Shown here in pieces: positions 1 to 8,984 of a stretch of 64,000 nucleotides of DNA. This stretch comes from Leifsonia sp. TF02-11 (GTDB taxonomy: Bacteria > Actinomycetota > Actinomycetes > Actinomycetales > Microbacteriaceae). The first letter of the stretch is position 1. Each line of letters opens with the position of its first letter. The translations under genes were made by a program, and so were the position numbers. A model generated the notes under the pieces. It worked only from the letters and a program-made list of their open reading frames with translations. It made no database searches and had not been told where the DNA came from. Location of the stretch: positions 124,001 through 188,000 of the forward strand of contig NZ_JAGEKP010000013.1 in the NCBI RefSeq assembly GCF_017565305.1. The letters run 5' to 3'.

Positions 1-3000
1 TCAGCCCGGCACGCATCCCGGCAGGCACCACGGCCACCGCGACCATCTCGGGCAAGAACTCCTCCAACGGGCCGCTGGCGACGCTGACCCTCGCCGACCT
101 GGGCTACTTCACCCAGGACGTCCGCTTCGGCGGCTTCGCAGCGGGGGTGTCCTATCCGTCCGGCGCGACCGGCGCCCAGGTCGTCTGGCATTTCTCCAAC
201 GGCTCCAGCCAGTCGATCCCCTTCGCCGACGGTGCAACGCCTGTCGTGCCGACCGCTCCGACCGAAACGCACCTGACCGGCTTCGAACTCGTCTTCACCG
301 GTGCCATCGCCACCGGCACCGTCGCGACCGCCCAGTTCCTGATCGCCCCGACCGCCGACATCGCGGCGGAGGGTGCGCACGTCGACACCACCAACACGCT
401 GACGGTCACCGGAACGAACGCCGCAGGAACCGCCAGCCGCCAGGCCACGGCACCGCTGTCGATCTTCTACCCCGACATCGAGCTCACCCTCGCCAAGACC
501 ATCACGCCGTCCGCGCCGGTCTCGCCGGGAGCCACCGTCACGGCACAGCTGCCCGCGACGACGTCGAGCGACTCGGCCTACGTGCGCCCGACCAGCATCG
601 TGGTGGAGGACGTCTGGCGCCCCGGCGTCGCGAACGACTTCTTCAACGGCTTCGACCCGATCGGCATCGCCCCCACGCAGGTGCTGAAGGGGTCGACCCT
701 GACGGTGAAGTACACGACCGACGGCGCCACCTGGACCGTCCTCGACACCGTGGACGCGACCGCGGCCGCGCAGATCTACCGCGCCTCGTCGCTGCCCGCC
801 GGCACCGTCGGCCTGCAGTTCACGTTCGAGGATGCAGCAGGCTTCCCTCAGGGCACCACCGTTCGTCCGGCGATCACCGGCCAGGCACGTGCCACGCTGC
901 GCGACGGCTCCGGCGCCACCTCCGTCGCAGGAGGCCCGGCGAGCACCTACACGAACCACGCGGTCGCGAACACCCAGGGCTCGGTCGACGACGAGGTCGT
1001 CACCGGCGCCCAGAAGACCGCGGACGCCAACGCCAAGATCCAGTCCACGACCGGCGCCGGCTCTCTCGGCATCGCCAAGAAGTGGACGAAGCCCGACCTC
1101 AGCGGCGACGTGAGCGAGCTGCCGTCGCAGTCCGGAGACCAGGCGGGAACCCTGCTCAGCTGGGGCGTCACGGACACCGGGTACAGCTCGGTCACGCTGA
1201 CCGACCCGGCCGGCGACCCGGCGCACCCCGAGTCCACCGTGTTCCAGGCCTTCGACCTGCTGAAGGTCTCGCCGATCTCCTACAGCGCCGACCCGCTGCT
1301 GCGCTGGGACGCCGTCAAGACGGTCGAGCTCTATCGCGGCGGGGCATGGACGACCGTGCCGGCGCCCGCGGGCGGCTGGATGAACGGCACCGGCTTCGTC
1401 GGCTACACGCTGACGCCGGCCCAGACCGCGGACACCACCGGCGTGCGGATCACGGTGGTTCCGAACGACGCCGCCCGCGCGGCGTCCACCGATCCCACCG
1501 CACCCCCCGCGGGGTCCGGCGTCGCGACGGTCGCCTTCGGCCAATCGCGTCCTATCGGGCTCGTCTGGCAGCTGCGCAACGTGCAGCGGGTGCCGGTCGA
1601 CCCCGCGCACCCGTGGGTCACGGAGGGGACCACCGGCTCTGTCGACAACGTGGCGCAGGCCGACGGTGTCAAGAACGGAACCTCCGTGCCTCCCGTCACC
1701 GGCCACGACACCGTCACGCTGATCGACCAGCCGCCGGCGGTGAGTCTGACCAAGACCAGCTCGCGCGCCACCATCGTGGTCCCGCACCTCGGTGACGTCG
1801 ACCCGGCGGACTACCCGACGAACACGTTCACCCTGACCGCGCAGAACACCTCGACCTCGCGTGCTTCGTACGTGCGCGTCACCGACCCGTCGCCGTGCGA
1901 CGCCGGTGCGGAGACCGCCTGCCTCTCGGGGGCCGCAGCGTGGGGAGCCGATCCGTTCTCCGGTGCGAGCTACACCGCTTCCAGCCCGTTCGAGCGCCTC
2001 GACCTGACCAGGATCGCGTTCGCGGTGCCCGCCGGGCAGGTCGACCTCGACGCCTCGCAGGTCACTCTGTGGCATCGCGCCGCAGACGGCAGCACTTCGA
2101 CCACCGTCGTCTCGATGCGGGCAGCGTCCGCTCTGACTCCGGCCGACCTCGCCGATGTCGTGGGCGTGAGCGTCGTCTACCAGAGCACGAGCCCGCAGAC
2201 GACGGGAGGCACGATCGCCTCCGGTCAGGCCCTCACCATGACCCTCGACACCCGGGTCCGTGCGGTCACCCGCACCTCGGGGGCGGCGGTCACGGCCTTC
2301 CGCATCGACAACCACGGCTTCACCCAGGGCTACGACCCCGTGCTGTACCCGTCCGGCCAGGGCTCGCAGCCGTACGCGTCCGCGGACGCGGCGCTGACCC
2401 TGACCACCGGCGTCCTCGGCGTCACCGCGGCCAAGTCCATCTCGCCGAACACGCTGCTGGAGCGCGACCGAACCGCCCCGGTGACCGTCACCCTCACCGC
2501 GACGCCGGGCTCCGCGACGGCAGCCACGAACCAGGTCGTCATCACGGACGACGACGCGGCGTTCTGGAACCGGTTCGCGCTGACCGGTCTGAGTGCGGCC
2601 GACGTCACGCTGCCGGCCGGCACCGACCGTGTCCGCGTCGATGCGCAGACCGGCGGGAGCAGCACGTGGATCATGGGAACCCCCGCCGCCACGGCGGCTC
2701 TGCCGACCGCCGCCGTCGGACAGGTGACCGGACTCCGGTTCACCTTCCTCCGCGCGGACGGCGGTCTCCTCAGCCGTAGTGCCGTGCCCGCGGGCTTCAC
2801 CGCGACGGTCGTGCTGCACGTCGCCCTGCTCGCGGTCGCCCGCGACGGGTCGGCGATCCCGTTCCCCGGCAGCGTCACCGACACGGTGCAGACGGTGAGC
2901 CACCGTACCGATACGCCGACGGTCTACGCCGACGCCACTGCCGGCGCGTCCGCGGGCATCCAGCTCGCGCCGGGCACGGCCTCCCTCGACGTCGCGAAGA

Positions 3001-5063
3001 CTCCGGCCAACAACGTGCACACGGTCGCGGTCGGCGACAGCGTCCCGTGGACGCTCACCTTCGCGAGCACCGGCACCGGCTACCTGGACCTCACCGGGCT
3101 GACCGACACCCTCCCGGCCTCGCTGGTGTGGGACGGCGAGACTCCGACCTTCTCGACCAGCGCGGGCGGCACGCTCTCGACCTCCCCGACCGTGGCCTAC
3201 GACGCCGCGACCGGACGGTTCGGGCTGACCTGGCCGGCCGGTGGCTCCCGGATGTCCCCGGGTGAGCGCTTCACGATCGTGCTCGGGCTGATCCTGAAGC
3301 CGGGACTCGGCTCGGGCGACCGCGCGACGAACCAGTTCGTCGTCTCCACGGTGCAGAGCCTGTCGGCGTGCACCAACGGGTCCGGCAACGGCCAAGGCGT
3401 CCTGAGCGGTCTCCCGGCCACCGAGTGCGGCACGACCAACTACGTGCAGCCCGTGAACGGCCCGTCGCTCTACACGACCAAGGGCGTCCAGGGCGATGTC
3501 GTCGACCGCACCGTCTCCGGCGCGCAGAACCTGACCGCCCCCTCGGCGACCTGCCGCACCGACGCCGCGGGCTACTACGCCTCGCCGTGTGCCGCGAACA
3601 CCGTGGTCGGCGGAACCGACCAGTGGCGGCTCAACGCGCTCAACACCGGAACGGTCGACTACTCCTCGCTCGTCTTCGTGGACCCGCTGCCCACCGTCGG
3701 CGACCGCATGCTCGCCACCGGCGGCCCGCGCGGCTCGACCTTCCGGCCGGTCTTCGACGGCGCCGCGGGCGTGACGGTGCAGGACGTACCGGCAGGGACA
3801 TCCGTCAGCTGGGGGGTCACCACCGAGCCCGGTGTGTGCCAGTCCGGGTCGACGACGGCGTGGCCCACCGACCCGACCTGTGCGACCCACCCGACCTCGT
3901 GGACGGCGTCCGGCGCCTTCACGGGCGACTGGGCCGACGTGACGGGCATTCGCGTGACGCTCGACTTCGCCGGCACGGCGAGCGGCGCGCTGCGCAGCGG
4001 CGAGGGGGCGACGGTGCTCTACCGCACCATCGACCGTCCCGCCACGGCGACGGCGACGGACGGCGCCCCGGTGTCGCTCCCGGCGTCGCCCGGCTCCGCG
4101 CCGGCCGTGGCCTGGAACCAGTTCGGGGCGACAGCGTCGCTCGTCGGCGGCGGCACGGTTCGCCGTGCCCCGGTGAAGGCGGGCGTGACGATCGCCACCG
4201 GTCCGCTGCAGATCGACAAGGTCGTGACGGGCGCTGCGGCCTCGGCCGCCCCCGACGAGTTCGGCGCGGACGTCGTCTGCACGGTCGCGGGAGTCCCCGT
4301 CGACCTGGGAGCGGCCGCGCACACCCTGCTCGAGCGCTCCGCCGGCTTCACGGCCCGCATCGACGGCCTGCCGATCGGCTCCGACTGCACGATCACCGAG
4401 TCCGGCGCAGCGGGCAGCTACGGCGAGGCGAATCGCGCCGTCACCAACGGCAGCGTGCACATCGGTGCCGGGTCCGTGCAGGGCGCGGTGCCGCCCGCGC
4501 AGGTCACCACGCTCACCAACACCTTCGAGTACGGCCGGCTCGAGCTCGCCAAGACCGCCTCGGCCCCCGTCGTCGGAATGAACGAGAAGGTGACATACAC
4601 GATCACGGTCACCAACATCGGAGCGCTGGACGCCACGGCGTTCGACGTGGTCGACACCCTCCCTGTCGGGGCGACGTTCGTCTCGGCCGACCAGGGCGGA
4701 ACGTTCGCGGCCGGAACGGCTTCGAAGGGCGGGACGGTCACCTGGCCGGTGGCGAGCCTGGCGAAGGGCGCGAGCCTCGACCTCCACGTGGTGGTGACGT
4801 ACGCGGCCGAGAGCTATCCGGTCAACGCCGTGCGGGTGACGACCCCGCCGGTCGGGCCGTGGCAGCCGCCGGCGATCGACGGTCCGTGCGCGGACGACGC
4901 CCAGGCGGCGTGCGCGACGATCTACGTCGACCCGCCCGTCGCACCCTCCGGCGGCCTCGCGAAGACCGGAAGCACCGGCGACTACCTCCTGGTCGCTCTC
5001 TGGGCGGGTGTGTTGACCCTGCTCGGAACCGCGTTCGTCGGCTGGCGCCGCCGCCGGGCCTGA
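1..5063 (+). CDS. Giant wall-anchored DUF11-type surface protein (5' end outside window)
   Basis: The frame is open from the first base of the window, so the true start lies upstream; 1,686 residues are visible. They form a chain of Ala/Thr/Ser/Val-rich beta-sandwich modules typical of isopeptide/DUF11 surface proteins. Near the end are a DUF5979/SpaA-like module (about 4200-4520, starting LQIDKVVTGA) and a clear DUF11 repeat (about 4540-4830, with VTYTITVTNIG). The C-terminus has the LAKTG sortase motif, a hydrophobic helix and the tail RRRRA, which predicts covalent anchoring to peptidoglycan by an actinobacterial class E-like sortase. Paired cysteines occur in several modules. The role is probably adhesion or surface coating; the ligand is unknown. 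No sortase gene is visible in the window. Confidence 0.9.
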   Translation, partial: SPARIPAGTTATATISGKNSSNGPLATLTLADLGYFTQDVRFGGFAAGVSYPSGATGAQVVWHFSNGSSQSIPFADGATPVVPTAPTETHLTGFELVFTGAIATGTVATAQFLIAPTADIAAEGAHVDTTNTLTVTGTNAAGTASRQATAPLSIFYPDIELTLAKTITPSAPVSPGATVTAQLPATTSSDSAYVRPTSIVVEDVWRPGVANDFFNGFDPIGIAPTQVLKGSTLTVKYTTDGATWTVLDTVDATAAAQIYRASSLPAGTVGLQFTFEDAAGFPQGTTVRPAITGQARATLRDGSGATSVAGGPASTYTNHAVANTQGSVDDEVVTGAQKTADANAKIQSTTGAGSLGIAKKWTKPDLSGDVSELPSQSGDQAGTLLSWGVTDTGYSSVTLTDPAGDPAHPESTVFQAFDLLKVSPISYSADPLLRWDAVKTVELYRGGAWTTVPAPAGGWMNGTGFVGYTLTPAQTADTTGVRITVVPNDAARAASTDPTAPPAGSGVATVAFGQSRPIGLVWQLRNVQRVPVDPAHPWVTEGTTGSVDNVAQADGVKNGTSVPPVTGHDTVTLIDQPPAVSLTKTSSRATIVVPHLGDVDPADYPTNTFTLTAQNTSTSRASYVRVTDPSPCDAGAETACLSGAAAWGADPFSGASYTASSPFERLDLTRIAFAVPAGQVDLDASQVTLWHRAADGSTSTTVVSMRAASALTPADLADVVGVSVVYQSTSPQTTGGTIASGQALTMTLDTRVRAVTRTSGAAVTAFRIDNHGFTQGYDPVLYPSGQGSQPYASADAALTLTTGVLGVTAAKSISPNTLLERDRTAPVTVTLTATPGSATAATNQVVITDDDAAFWNRFALTGLSAADVTLPAGTDRVRVDAQTGGSSTWIMGTPAATAALPTAAVGQVTGLRFTFLRADGGLLSRSAVPAGFTATVVLHVALLAVARDGSAIPFPGSVTDTVQTVSHRTDTPTVYADATAGASAGIQLAPGTASLDVAKTPANNVHTVAVGDSVPWTLTFASTGTGYLDLTGLTDTLPASLVWDGETPTFSTSAGGTLSTSPTVAYDAATGRFGLTWPAGGSRMSPGERFTIVLGLILKPGLGSGDRATNQFVVSTVQSLSACTNGSGNGQGVLSGLPATECGTTNYVQPVNGPSLYTTKGVQGDVVDRTVSGAQNLTAPSATCRTDAAGYYASPCAANTVVGGTDQWRLNALNTGTVDYSSLVFVDPLPTVGDRMLATGGPRGSTFRPVFDGAAGVTVQDVPAGTSVSWGVTTEPGVCQSGSTTAWPTDPTCATHPTSWTASGAFTGDWADVTGIRVTLDFAGTASGALRSGEGATVLYRTIDRPATATATDGAPVSLPASPGSAPAVAWNQFGATASLVGGGTVRRAPVKAGVTIATGPLQIDKVVTGAAASAAPDEFGADVVCTVAGVPVDLGAAAHTLLERSAGFTARIDGLPIGSDCTITESGAAGSYGEANRAVTNGSVHIGAGSVQGAVPPAQVTTLTNTFEYGRLELAKTASAPVVGMNEKVTYTITVTNIGALDATAFDVVDTLPVGATFVSADQGGTFAAGTASKGGTVTWPVASLAKGASLDLHVVVTYAAESYPVNAVRVTTPPVGPWQPPAIDGPCADDAQAACATIYVDPPVAPSGGLAKTGSTGDYLLVALWAGVLTLLGTAFVGWRRRRA

Positions 5064-5090
5064 CCCGGGCGCCCGGCCAGCGTGCCGCAA

Positions 5091-5129
5091 CTCCGGAGAT
5101 CCGCACCCGACGGGCGCGGATCTCCGGAG
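5091..5129. repeat. REP-like palindrome 3' of the surface-protein gene
   Basis: Perfect 14-bp arms (CTCCGGAGATCCGC at 5091-5104, its complement at 5116-5129) enclose an 11-base loop that can add a CCC/GGG pairing. The palindromic octamer CTCCGGAG occurs three times within 80 bp (5091, 5122, 5163), and the third copy is flanked like the inverse of the first (GTTACGG against GTTGCGG). It lies 28 bp after the stop codon and may act as a terminator, but the repeated octamer looks more like an intergenic repetitive element. Confidence 0.5.
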
Positions 5130-5236
5130 CAACGGAACGGCACGCCGGTGCCGACGCCGACCCTCCGGAGTTACGGTCCGCCCCTGCTGACGTGCCGGGG
5201 CCGCGGGCTAGCATGAGGCGGGTGAGGGGAGGCACG

Positions 5237-6427
5237 ATGCGGCAGGTTTTCCGCCACGATCGTGCGCACAGGGCCGTCCGTCTCCTCCAGGCGGGTTGCG
5301 CGCTCGCCGCCGTCGCCGCACTGGCCGCGTGCACTGAGCCGGCGCCCGCGCCGACCGCCACCCGTACGACCTCCGCCCCTCGCCCGACCGCGTCCGCACC
5401 TCCGGTCGCCGCGATCCCGTGGCAGCCCGGCACGGCGACGACCGTGCTGGAGACCGGCCTCGACGCGCCGTGGTCGGTCGTCCCGCTCCCCAGCGGCTCA
5501 GCGCTCATCAGCCAGCGCGACGACGGCCGCGTCCTCGAGCGGCTGCCGCAGGGCGGCCTCCGCGAGGTCGGCAGGGTGCAGGGGGTCGTGCACCGCGGGG
5601 AGGGCGGCCTCCTCGGTCTCGCGGTGCAGGCCGTCTCAGTACCGCCGTTCCTCTACGCCTACGAGACCACCCGCTCCGACAACCGGGTGGTGCGGATGCC
5701 GTTGACCGGTGTGCCGGGCTCCTACGCGATCGGGGATCCGGAACCGGTCGTGACGGGCATCCCCGCTGCCGCCAACCACGACGGCGGACGCATCGCCTTC
5801 GGACCGGACGGCATGCTCTACGTCGGAACGGGCGACGCCTCGAACAGCGCGAGCGCCCAGTACCCGGCCTCCCTCGGCGGCAAGATCCTGCGCCTCACGC
5901 CGGAGGGCCAGGTGCCGCACGACAACCCCTTCCCCGGCTCCCCGGTGTGGTCGTCCGGCCATCGCAACGTGCAGGGTCTCGGCTGGGACGCGCACGGCAC
6001 GATGTGGGCGAGCGAGTTCGGGCAGAACACGTGGGACGAGCTCAACCTCATCGTCGCGGGGGCGAACTACGGCTGGCCGGTCGTGGAGGGTGCAGCAGGC
6101 GACGCCCGGTTCACCGATCCCGTCGCCCAGTGGCCGACCGACGAGGCGAGCCCGAGCGGCCTGGCCGTGGTGGGCGACACCGTCTTCGTCGCCGCGCTGC
6201 GCGGCGAACGGCTGTGGACCGCCTGGTCGACCGCCGGGCACGCGCCCGTGACGACGAAGGCGTTCCTCGACGGCGACCTGGGGAGGCTGCGCGATGTCGT
6301 CGCGCGCGGCGACACCCTCTGGCTGCTGACCAGCAACACCGACGGCCGCGGATCCCCGCGCGCCGGAGACGACCGACTCGTCGAAGTGCCGCTCATCCCC
6401 GCGCAGAACACGCGGCAGCCCGGGTAA
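5237..6427 (+). CDS. PQQ-dependent sugar dehydrogenase-like lipoprotein (glucose/sorbosone dehydrogenase family)
   Basis: 396 residues, predicted periplasm-facing lipoprotein. A signal peptide ends in the lipobox LAAC (Cys32), followed by a Pro/Thr/Ala-rich linker to about residue 65. The rest is a six-bladed soluble glucose dehydrogenase-type propeller: GLDAPWSVVPLPSG, HRGEGGLLGLA, NHDGGRIAFGPDGMLYVGTGD, SGHRNVQGLGW and EFGQNTWDELN are family hallmarks. These enzymes oxidise sugars with PQQ; the actual substrate cannot be told and some relatives bind no PQQ. ATG at 5237 is chosen because GAGGGGAGG lies just upstream; in-frame starts at 5213 and 5222 have no such site. The frame is open far upstream, but that overlaps the preceding gene and is not coding. 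Confidence 0.85.
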   Translation: MRQVFRHDRAHRAVRLLQAGCALAAVAALAACTEPAPAPTATRTTSAPRPTASAPPVAAIPWQPGTATTVLETGLDAPWSVVPLPSGSALISQRDDGRVLERLPQGGLREVGRVQGVVHRGEGGLLGLAVQAVSVPPFLYAYETTRSDNRVVRMPLTGVPGSYAIGDPEPVVTGIPAAANHDGGRIAFGPDGMLYVGTGDASNSASAQYPASLGGKILRLTPEGQVPHDNPFPGSPVWSSGHRNVQGLGWDAHGTMWASEFGQNTWDELNLIVAGANYGWPVVEGAAGDARFTDPVAQWPTDEASPSGLAVVGDTVFVAALRGERLWTAWSTAGHAPVTTKAFLDGDLGRLRDVVARGDTLWLLTSNTDGRGSPRAGDDRLVEVPLIPAQNTRQPG

Positions 6428-6433
6428 CCGGGT

Positions 6434-7048
6434 TTGGACGACTACTCTGGAGTGAACCGCACGACCTGGGAGCCGACCCTGAGCATCATCCTCGGATACG
6501 ATCCGTCCACACTTCGCGAGCGTGTCGATCTGCGCGCTGCCGACGAGCGGCTCGACGAGCTCGGAAGCCTGCGCAGTCTGAGCGCGCTCAACGAGAAGAC
6601 CGTCCTGCTGCGCCTGCTCGGCCGGCTCGACGACGCCATCGTGGTCGGCAACGAGGCGGTGCGCCAGGCCCGGTTCACCGGCGACCGTGAGCAGTTGCTG
6701 GGGGCGCGCATCCGCCGGGCGCAGGTGCTGCAGTACCAGGGCAAGCTCGACGAGGCGATCGTCGAGCTGACCGGCTGCGTCGACGAGGCCCGCGGGCGCG
6801 ACTGGAGCGCTCTGGAGGCGTTCGCCGTGCAGAACCGCGGCAAGTGCTATTTCGACCAGGCCGACTACGAGAACGCGCTCTCCGACATGACCGCAGCGGT
6901 CTTCCTGCGCGAGAAACTGGGTGCCTCGCCTGCCGAGATCGAGGGCGCCCTCACGGCCGTCGCGGTCGTGCAGCGGTTCCTGGAGGCGCAGCGCGCGGCC
7001 TCAGGCGAGGTGGCGCGGAGCGCGGACGACGGCGCCGCTCCGGCGTAG
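6434..7048 (+). CDS. TPR-repeat protein of unknown role
   Basis: About 204 residues. The middle part resembles tetratricopeptide helices (LNEKTVLLRLLGRLDDAIVV, then ARIRRAQVLQYQGKLDEAI, then FAVQNRGKCYFDQADYENA), each with the A/G-Y/F-A spacing of TPR pairs. No enzyme motif, signal peptide or membrane segment is seen, so a cytoplasmic protein-interaction role is likely. It starts 6 bp after the dehydrogenase stop and may be co-transcribed. The start is uncertain: TTG at 6434 gives this length, while GTG at 6452 is an equally weak alternative; neither has a good ribosome binding site. Confidence 0.7.
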   Translation: MDDYSGVNRTTWEPTLSIILGYDPSTLRERVDLRAADERLDELGSLRSLSALNEKTVLLRLLGRLDDAIVVGNEAVRQARFTGDREQLLGARIRRAQVLQYQGKLDEAIVELTGCVDEARGRDWSALEAFAVQNRGKCYFDQADYENALSDMTAAVFLREKLGASPAEIEGALTAVAVVQRFLEAQRAASGEVARSADDGAAPA

Positions 7049-7084
7049 GATGCGGGTCATGAGTCGACCAGGGGATCTGCGCTG

Positions 7085-7612
7085 ATGGCCGAACTCGAAC
7101 GCGTTCGTCGCTGGGCGGACGCCCTGATCGCCCTCCACCTCGACCCGGCCGTGTGGAGCTTCGACTTCGACAACGCCAAGACGCGCGCGGGCCTCTGCAA
7201 CTACACCGCCAAGCGCATCACAGTGTCGCGCTATCTGGCCGCGCGCTACGAGGACGACGACATCCACCAGATCCTCCTGCACGAGGTCGCGCACGCCCTC
7301 GCCGGCTCGCGCGCCGGGCACGGACCGCGCTGGCGGGCGATCGCGCTGGATCTCGGCTACGAGGGCAAGCGCCTGCACGGCGGCGCCATCGCCGACGACC
7401 TGGCGCCCTGGGTCGGCACCTGCCCGAGGGGCCACACGCACTACCGCTACCGCAAGCCGTCCCGCGCGCTGGCCTGTGGGGCCTGCAGTCGCCGGTTCGA
7501 CTCTGCGAACCTGATCTCGTGGGTGCACAGGGAGGTGTCGGCCGCGCAGCGCAGGATGGCGGCGGCGGCCGCCACTGAGGCGCTCGACCCGCGCGCGTTC
7601 GGCGCGGACTGA
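7085..7612 (+). CDS. SprT-like zinc metallopeptidase domain protein
   Basis: 175 residues. LLHEVAHALAGSRAGHGPRW supplies the HExxH zinc-binding site and a third histidine, as in the SprT/Spartan fold. A C-terminal zinc ribbon follows (TCPRGHTHY, then ACGACSRRFD about 25 residues later). Spartan-type relatives cleave DNA-protein crosslinks, but bacterial SprT-like proteins are poorly characterised, so substrate and role are not known. ATG at 7085. It converges on the minus-strand acetyltransferase with about 40 bp between them. Confidence 0.85.
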   Translation: MAELERVRRWADALIALHLDPAVWSFDFDNAKTRAGLCNYTAKRITVSRYLAARYEDDDIHQILLHEVAHALAGSRAGHGPRWRAIALDLGYEGKRLHGGAIADDLAPWVGTCPRGHTHYRYRKPSRALACGACSRRFDSANLISWVHREVSAAQRRMAAAAATEALDPRAFGAD

Positions 7613-7653
7613 CGGAGCTGCGGCGGCGTCGGGCCGTCGTGGCATCCGGGCCG

Positions 7654-8262
7654 TCAGGCCGTCGCGACTCCCAGTCGCGCGTCGAGCCCGTCGCGCACCG
7701 CCGGCCACTCCTCCCGCAGTACCGAGTAGACGGCGGTGTCGCGCCACGTGCCGTCCGCGCGCGGCTGGGTGTGTCGCAGCACGCCCTCGAACGTCGCTCC
7801 GAGGCGCAGGATCGCAGCCCTGGACCGCTCGTTGAGCACGTCCGCCTGCAGCTTCACCCGCTCGAAGCCGTTGTCGAACGCAGCGCCGAGCAGCAGCCGC
7901 TTCGTCTCCGCGTTGACGCGCGTGCCCCAGACCTCGGGCGCGTAGGCCGTCCAGCCGATATGCGCCGAGCCGTTCGGGAGGTCGAAGTCGCCCAGCGTCG
8001 TCGTTCCGACGATACGGTCGCCGTCGCGCAGGCACACGGCGGTGACGTTGGCGGTGTTCCAGGCGAGGTAGCGCAGGATGAACTCCCGCCATTCCTCGTA
8101 AGTGTCTCGGTAGGCCGCGGGGCCGCCGCCCCAGCCGCCCGCGAACACCGCCGGATGTCCGATCGCGTCGTGCAGGTCGGGCAGGTCGTCCGCGGTGAGT
8201 GCCCGCAGGCGCACCGTCGCGCCCTCGAGGACGGCGGCGGGATCGGGACGGCTCGCATTCAT
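7654..8262 (-). CDS. GNAT N-acetyltransferase, RimJ/RimL type
   Basis: 202 residues from the ATG at 8262; a GTG at 8286 would add eight residues. The protein opens with the RimJ/RimL pattern GATVRLRALTADDLPDLH and ends with the acetyl-CoA fold: WGTRVNAETKRLLLGAAFD, then VLNERSRAAILRLGATFEG, then a DTAVYSVLREEW strand. This subfamily acetylates N-terminal amines of proteins or small molecules; the target is unknown. It is divergent from the CGNR regulator, with about 80 bp of shared upstream DNA. Confidence 0.85.
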   Translation of the reverse strand: MNASRPDPAAVLEGATVRLRALTADDLPDLHDAIGHPAVFAGGWGGGPAAYRDTYEEWREFILRYLAWNTANVTAVCLRDGDRIVGTTTLGDFDLPNGSAHIGWTAYAPEVWGTRVNAETKRLLLGAAFDNGFERVKLQADVLNERSRAAILRLGATFEGVLRHTQPRADGTWRDTAVYSVLREEWPAVRDGLDARLGVATA

Positions 8263-8332
8263 CCGCCCAGTATCCCATCCGCACACCCCCGGATCGCGGC
8301 CGGTCCGCGCCGGGAGGCGGGCGATAACCGAC

Positions 8333-8338
8333 TAAGGT
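8333..8338 (+). promoter_or_regulatory. -10 element of a leaderless promoter
   Basis: TAAGGT fits the TAnnnT actinobacterial -10 pattern and ends 6 bases before the GTG at 8345, so transcription should begin at or next to the start codon. There is no ribosome binding site between them, which agrees with a leaderless mRNA. No convincing -35 box is seen. Confidence 0.5.
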
Positions 8339-8344
8339 AGTTCG

Positions 8345-8980
8345 GTGCCTACCGACGTCCTCCAGCCTCGCGAAACCGGCCAGTGGATGGACGATTCGGA
8401 CGGGCTGCACTGGTGGTTCGACTCCGGTTCGCTCGCCCTCGACTTCTCGTACACCGGCGGCCTCGACGAGCCGGACAACGCCGAATGGCGGTCGGTCGAC
8501 GACGCGGAGGCGCTCGGCGGCTGGCTCCAGGACCGCTTCCCCGAGGTGGCGGCGACGTCCGGCGAGCGGGAGTTCCGCGACGCCGAGATGCTGCGCGTCG
8601 CCATCGGCAGGCTGGCGCGACAGGCCAGCAGGGGCGAGACGCTCGCGCCCGACTATGTCGACGTGGTGAACCTGTTCGCGGCGACTCCGGACATCCCGCC
8701 CGTGCTGGCCGGCGGCGGACGCCAGGCCGGACGCACCCTCGCACGGCCGCACCAGGCGCTCGGCACTGTCGCGCGCGACGCCGTGCGCCTCTTCGGCCCG
8801 GACGCCGACGGCCGCATCCGCGAGTGCTCCGCCGACGACTGCCGGCTGGTCTACCTCGACACGTCGCGCAGCGGCAACCGCCGCTGGTGCTCGATGCAGC
8901 GTTGCGGCAACCGCGCCAAGGTGCGGGCGCACCGGGCGCGTGCCGCCGGTGCGAGGGGAACGGCCGGTACCGCAGAATAG
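8345..8980 (+). CDS. CGNR zinc-finger (ABATE domain) putative regulator
   Basis: 211 residues. The N-terminal part (WWFDSGSLALDFSYTG) is typical of the stress-associated ABATE domain. The C-terminal CGNR zinc finger is intact: ECSADDC, LVYLDTSRSGNRRWCSM, CGNRAKV, then a basic tail. Proteins of this family are predicted transcription factors, often next to metabolic genes. Here the stop codon is 4 bp before pxpA, so it is co-transcribed with, and may regulate, the 5-oxoprolinase genes. The GTG start looks leaderless. Confidence 0.85.
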   Translation: MPTDVLQPRETGQWMDDSDGLHWWFDSGSLALDFSYTGGLDEPDNAEWRSVDDAEALGGWLQDRFPEVAATSGEREFRDAEMLRVAIGRLARQASRGETLAPDYVDVVNLFAATPDIPPVLAGGGRQAGRTLARPHQALGTVARDAVRLFGPDADGRIRECSADDCRLVYLDTSRSGNRRWCSMQRCGNRAKVRAHRARAAGARGTAGTAE

Positions 8981-8984
8981 GTGG

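Noticed and set aside
3368-5236. Long in-frame extension upstream of the sugar dehydrogenase
   Set aside because: It overlaps the surface-protein gene in another frame and reads as Arg-rich shadow sequence; the signal peptide and ribosome site fix the start at 5237.
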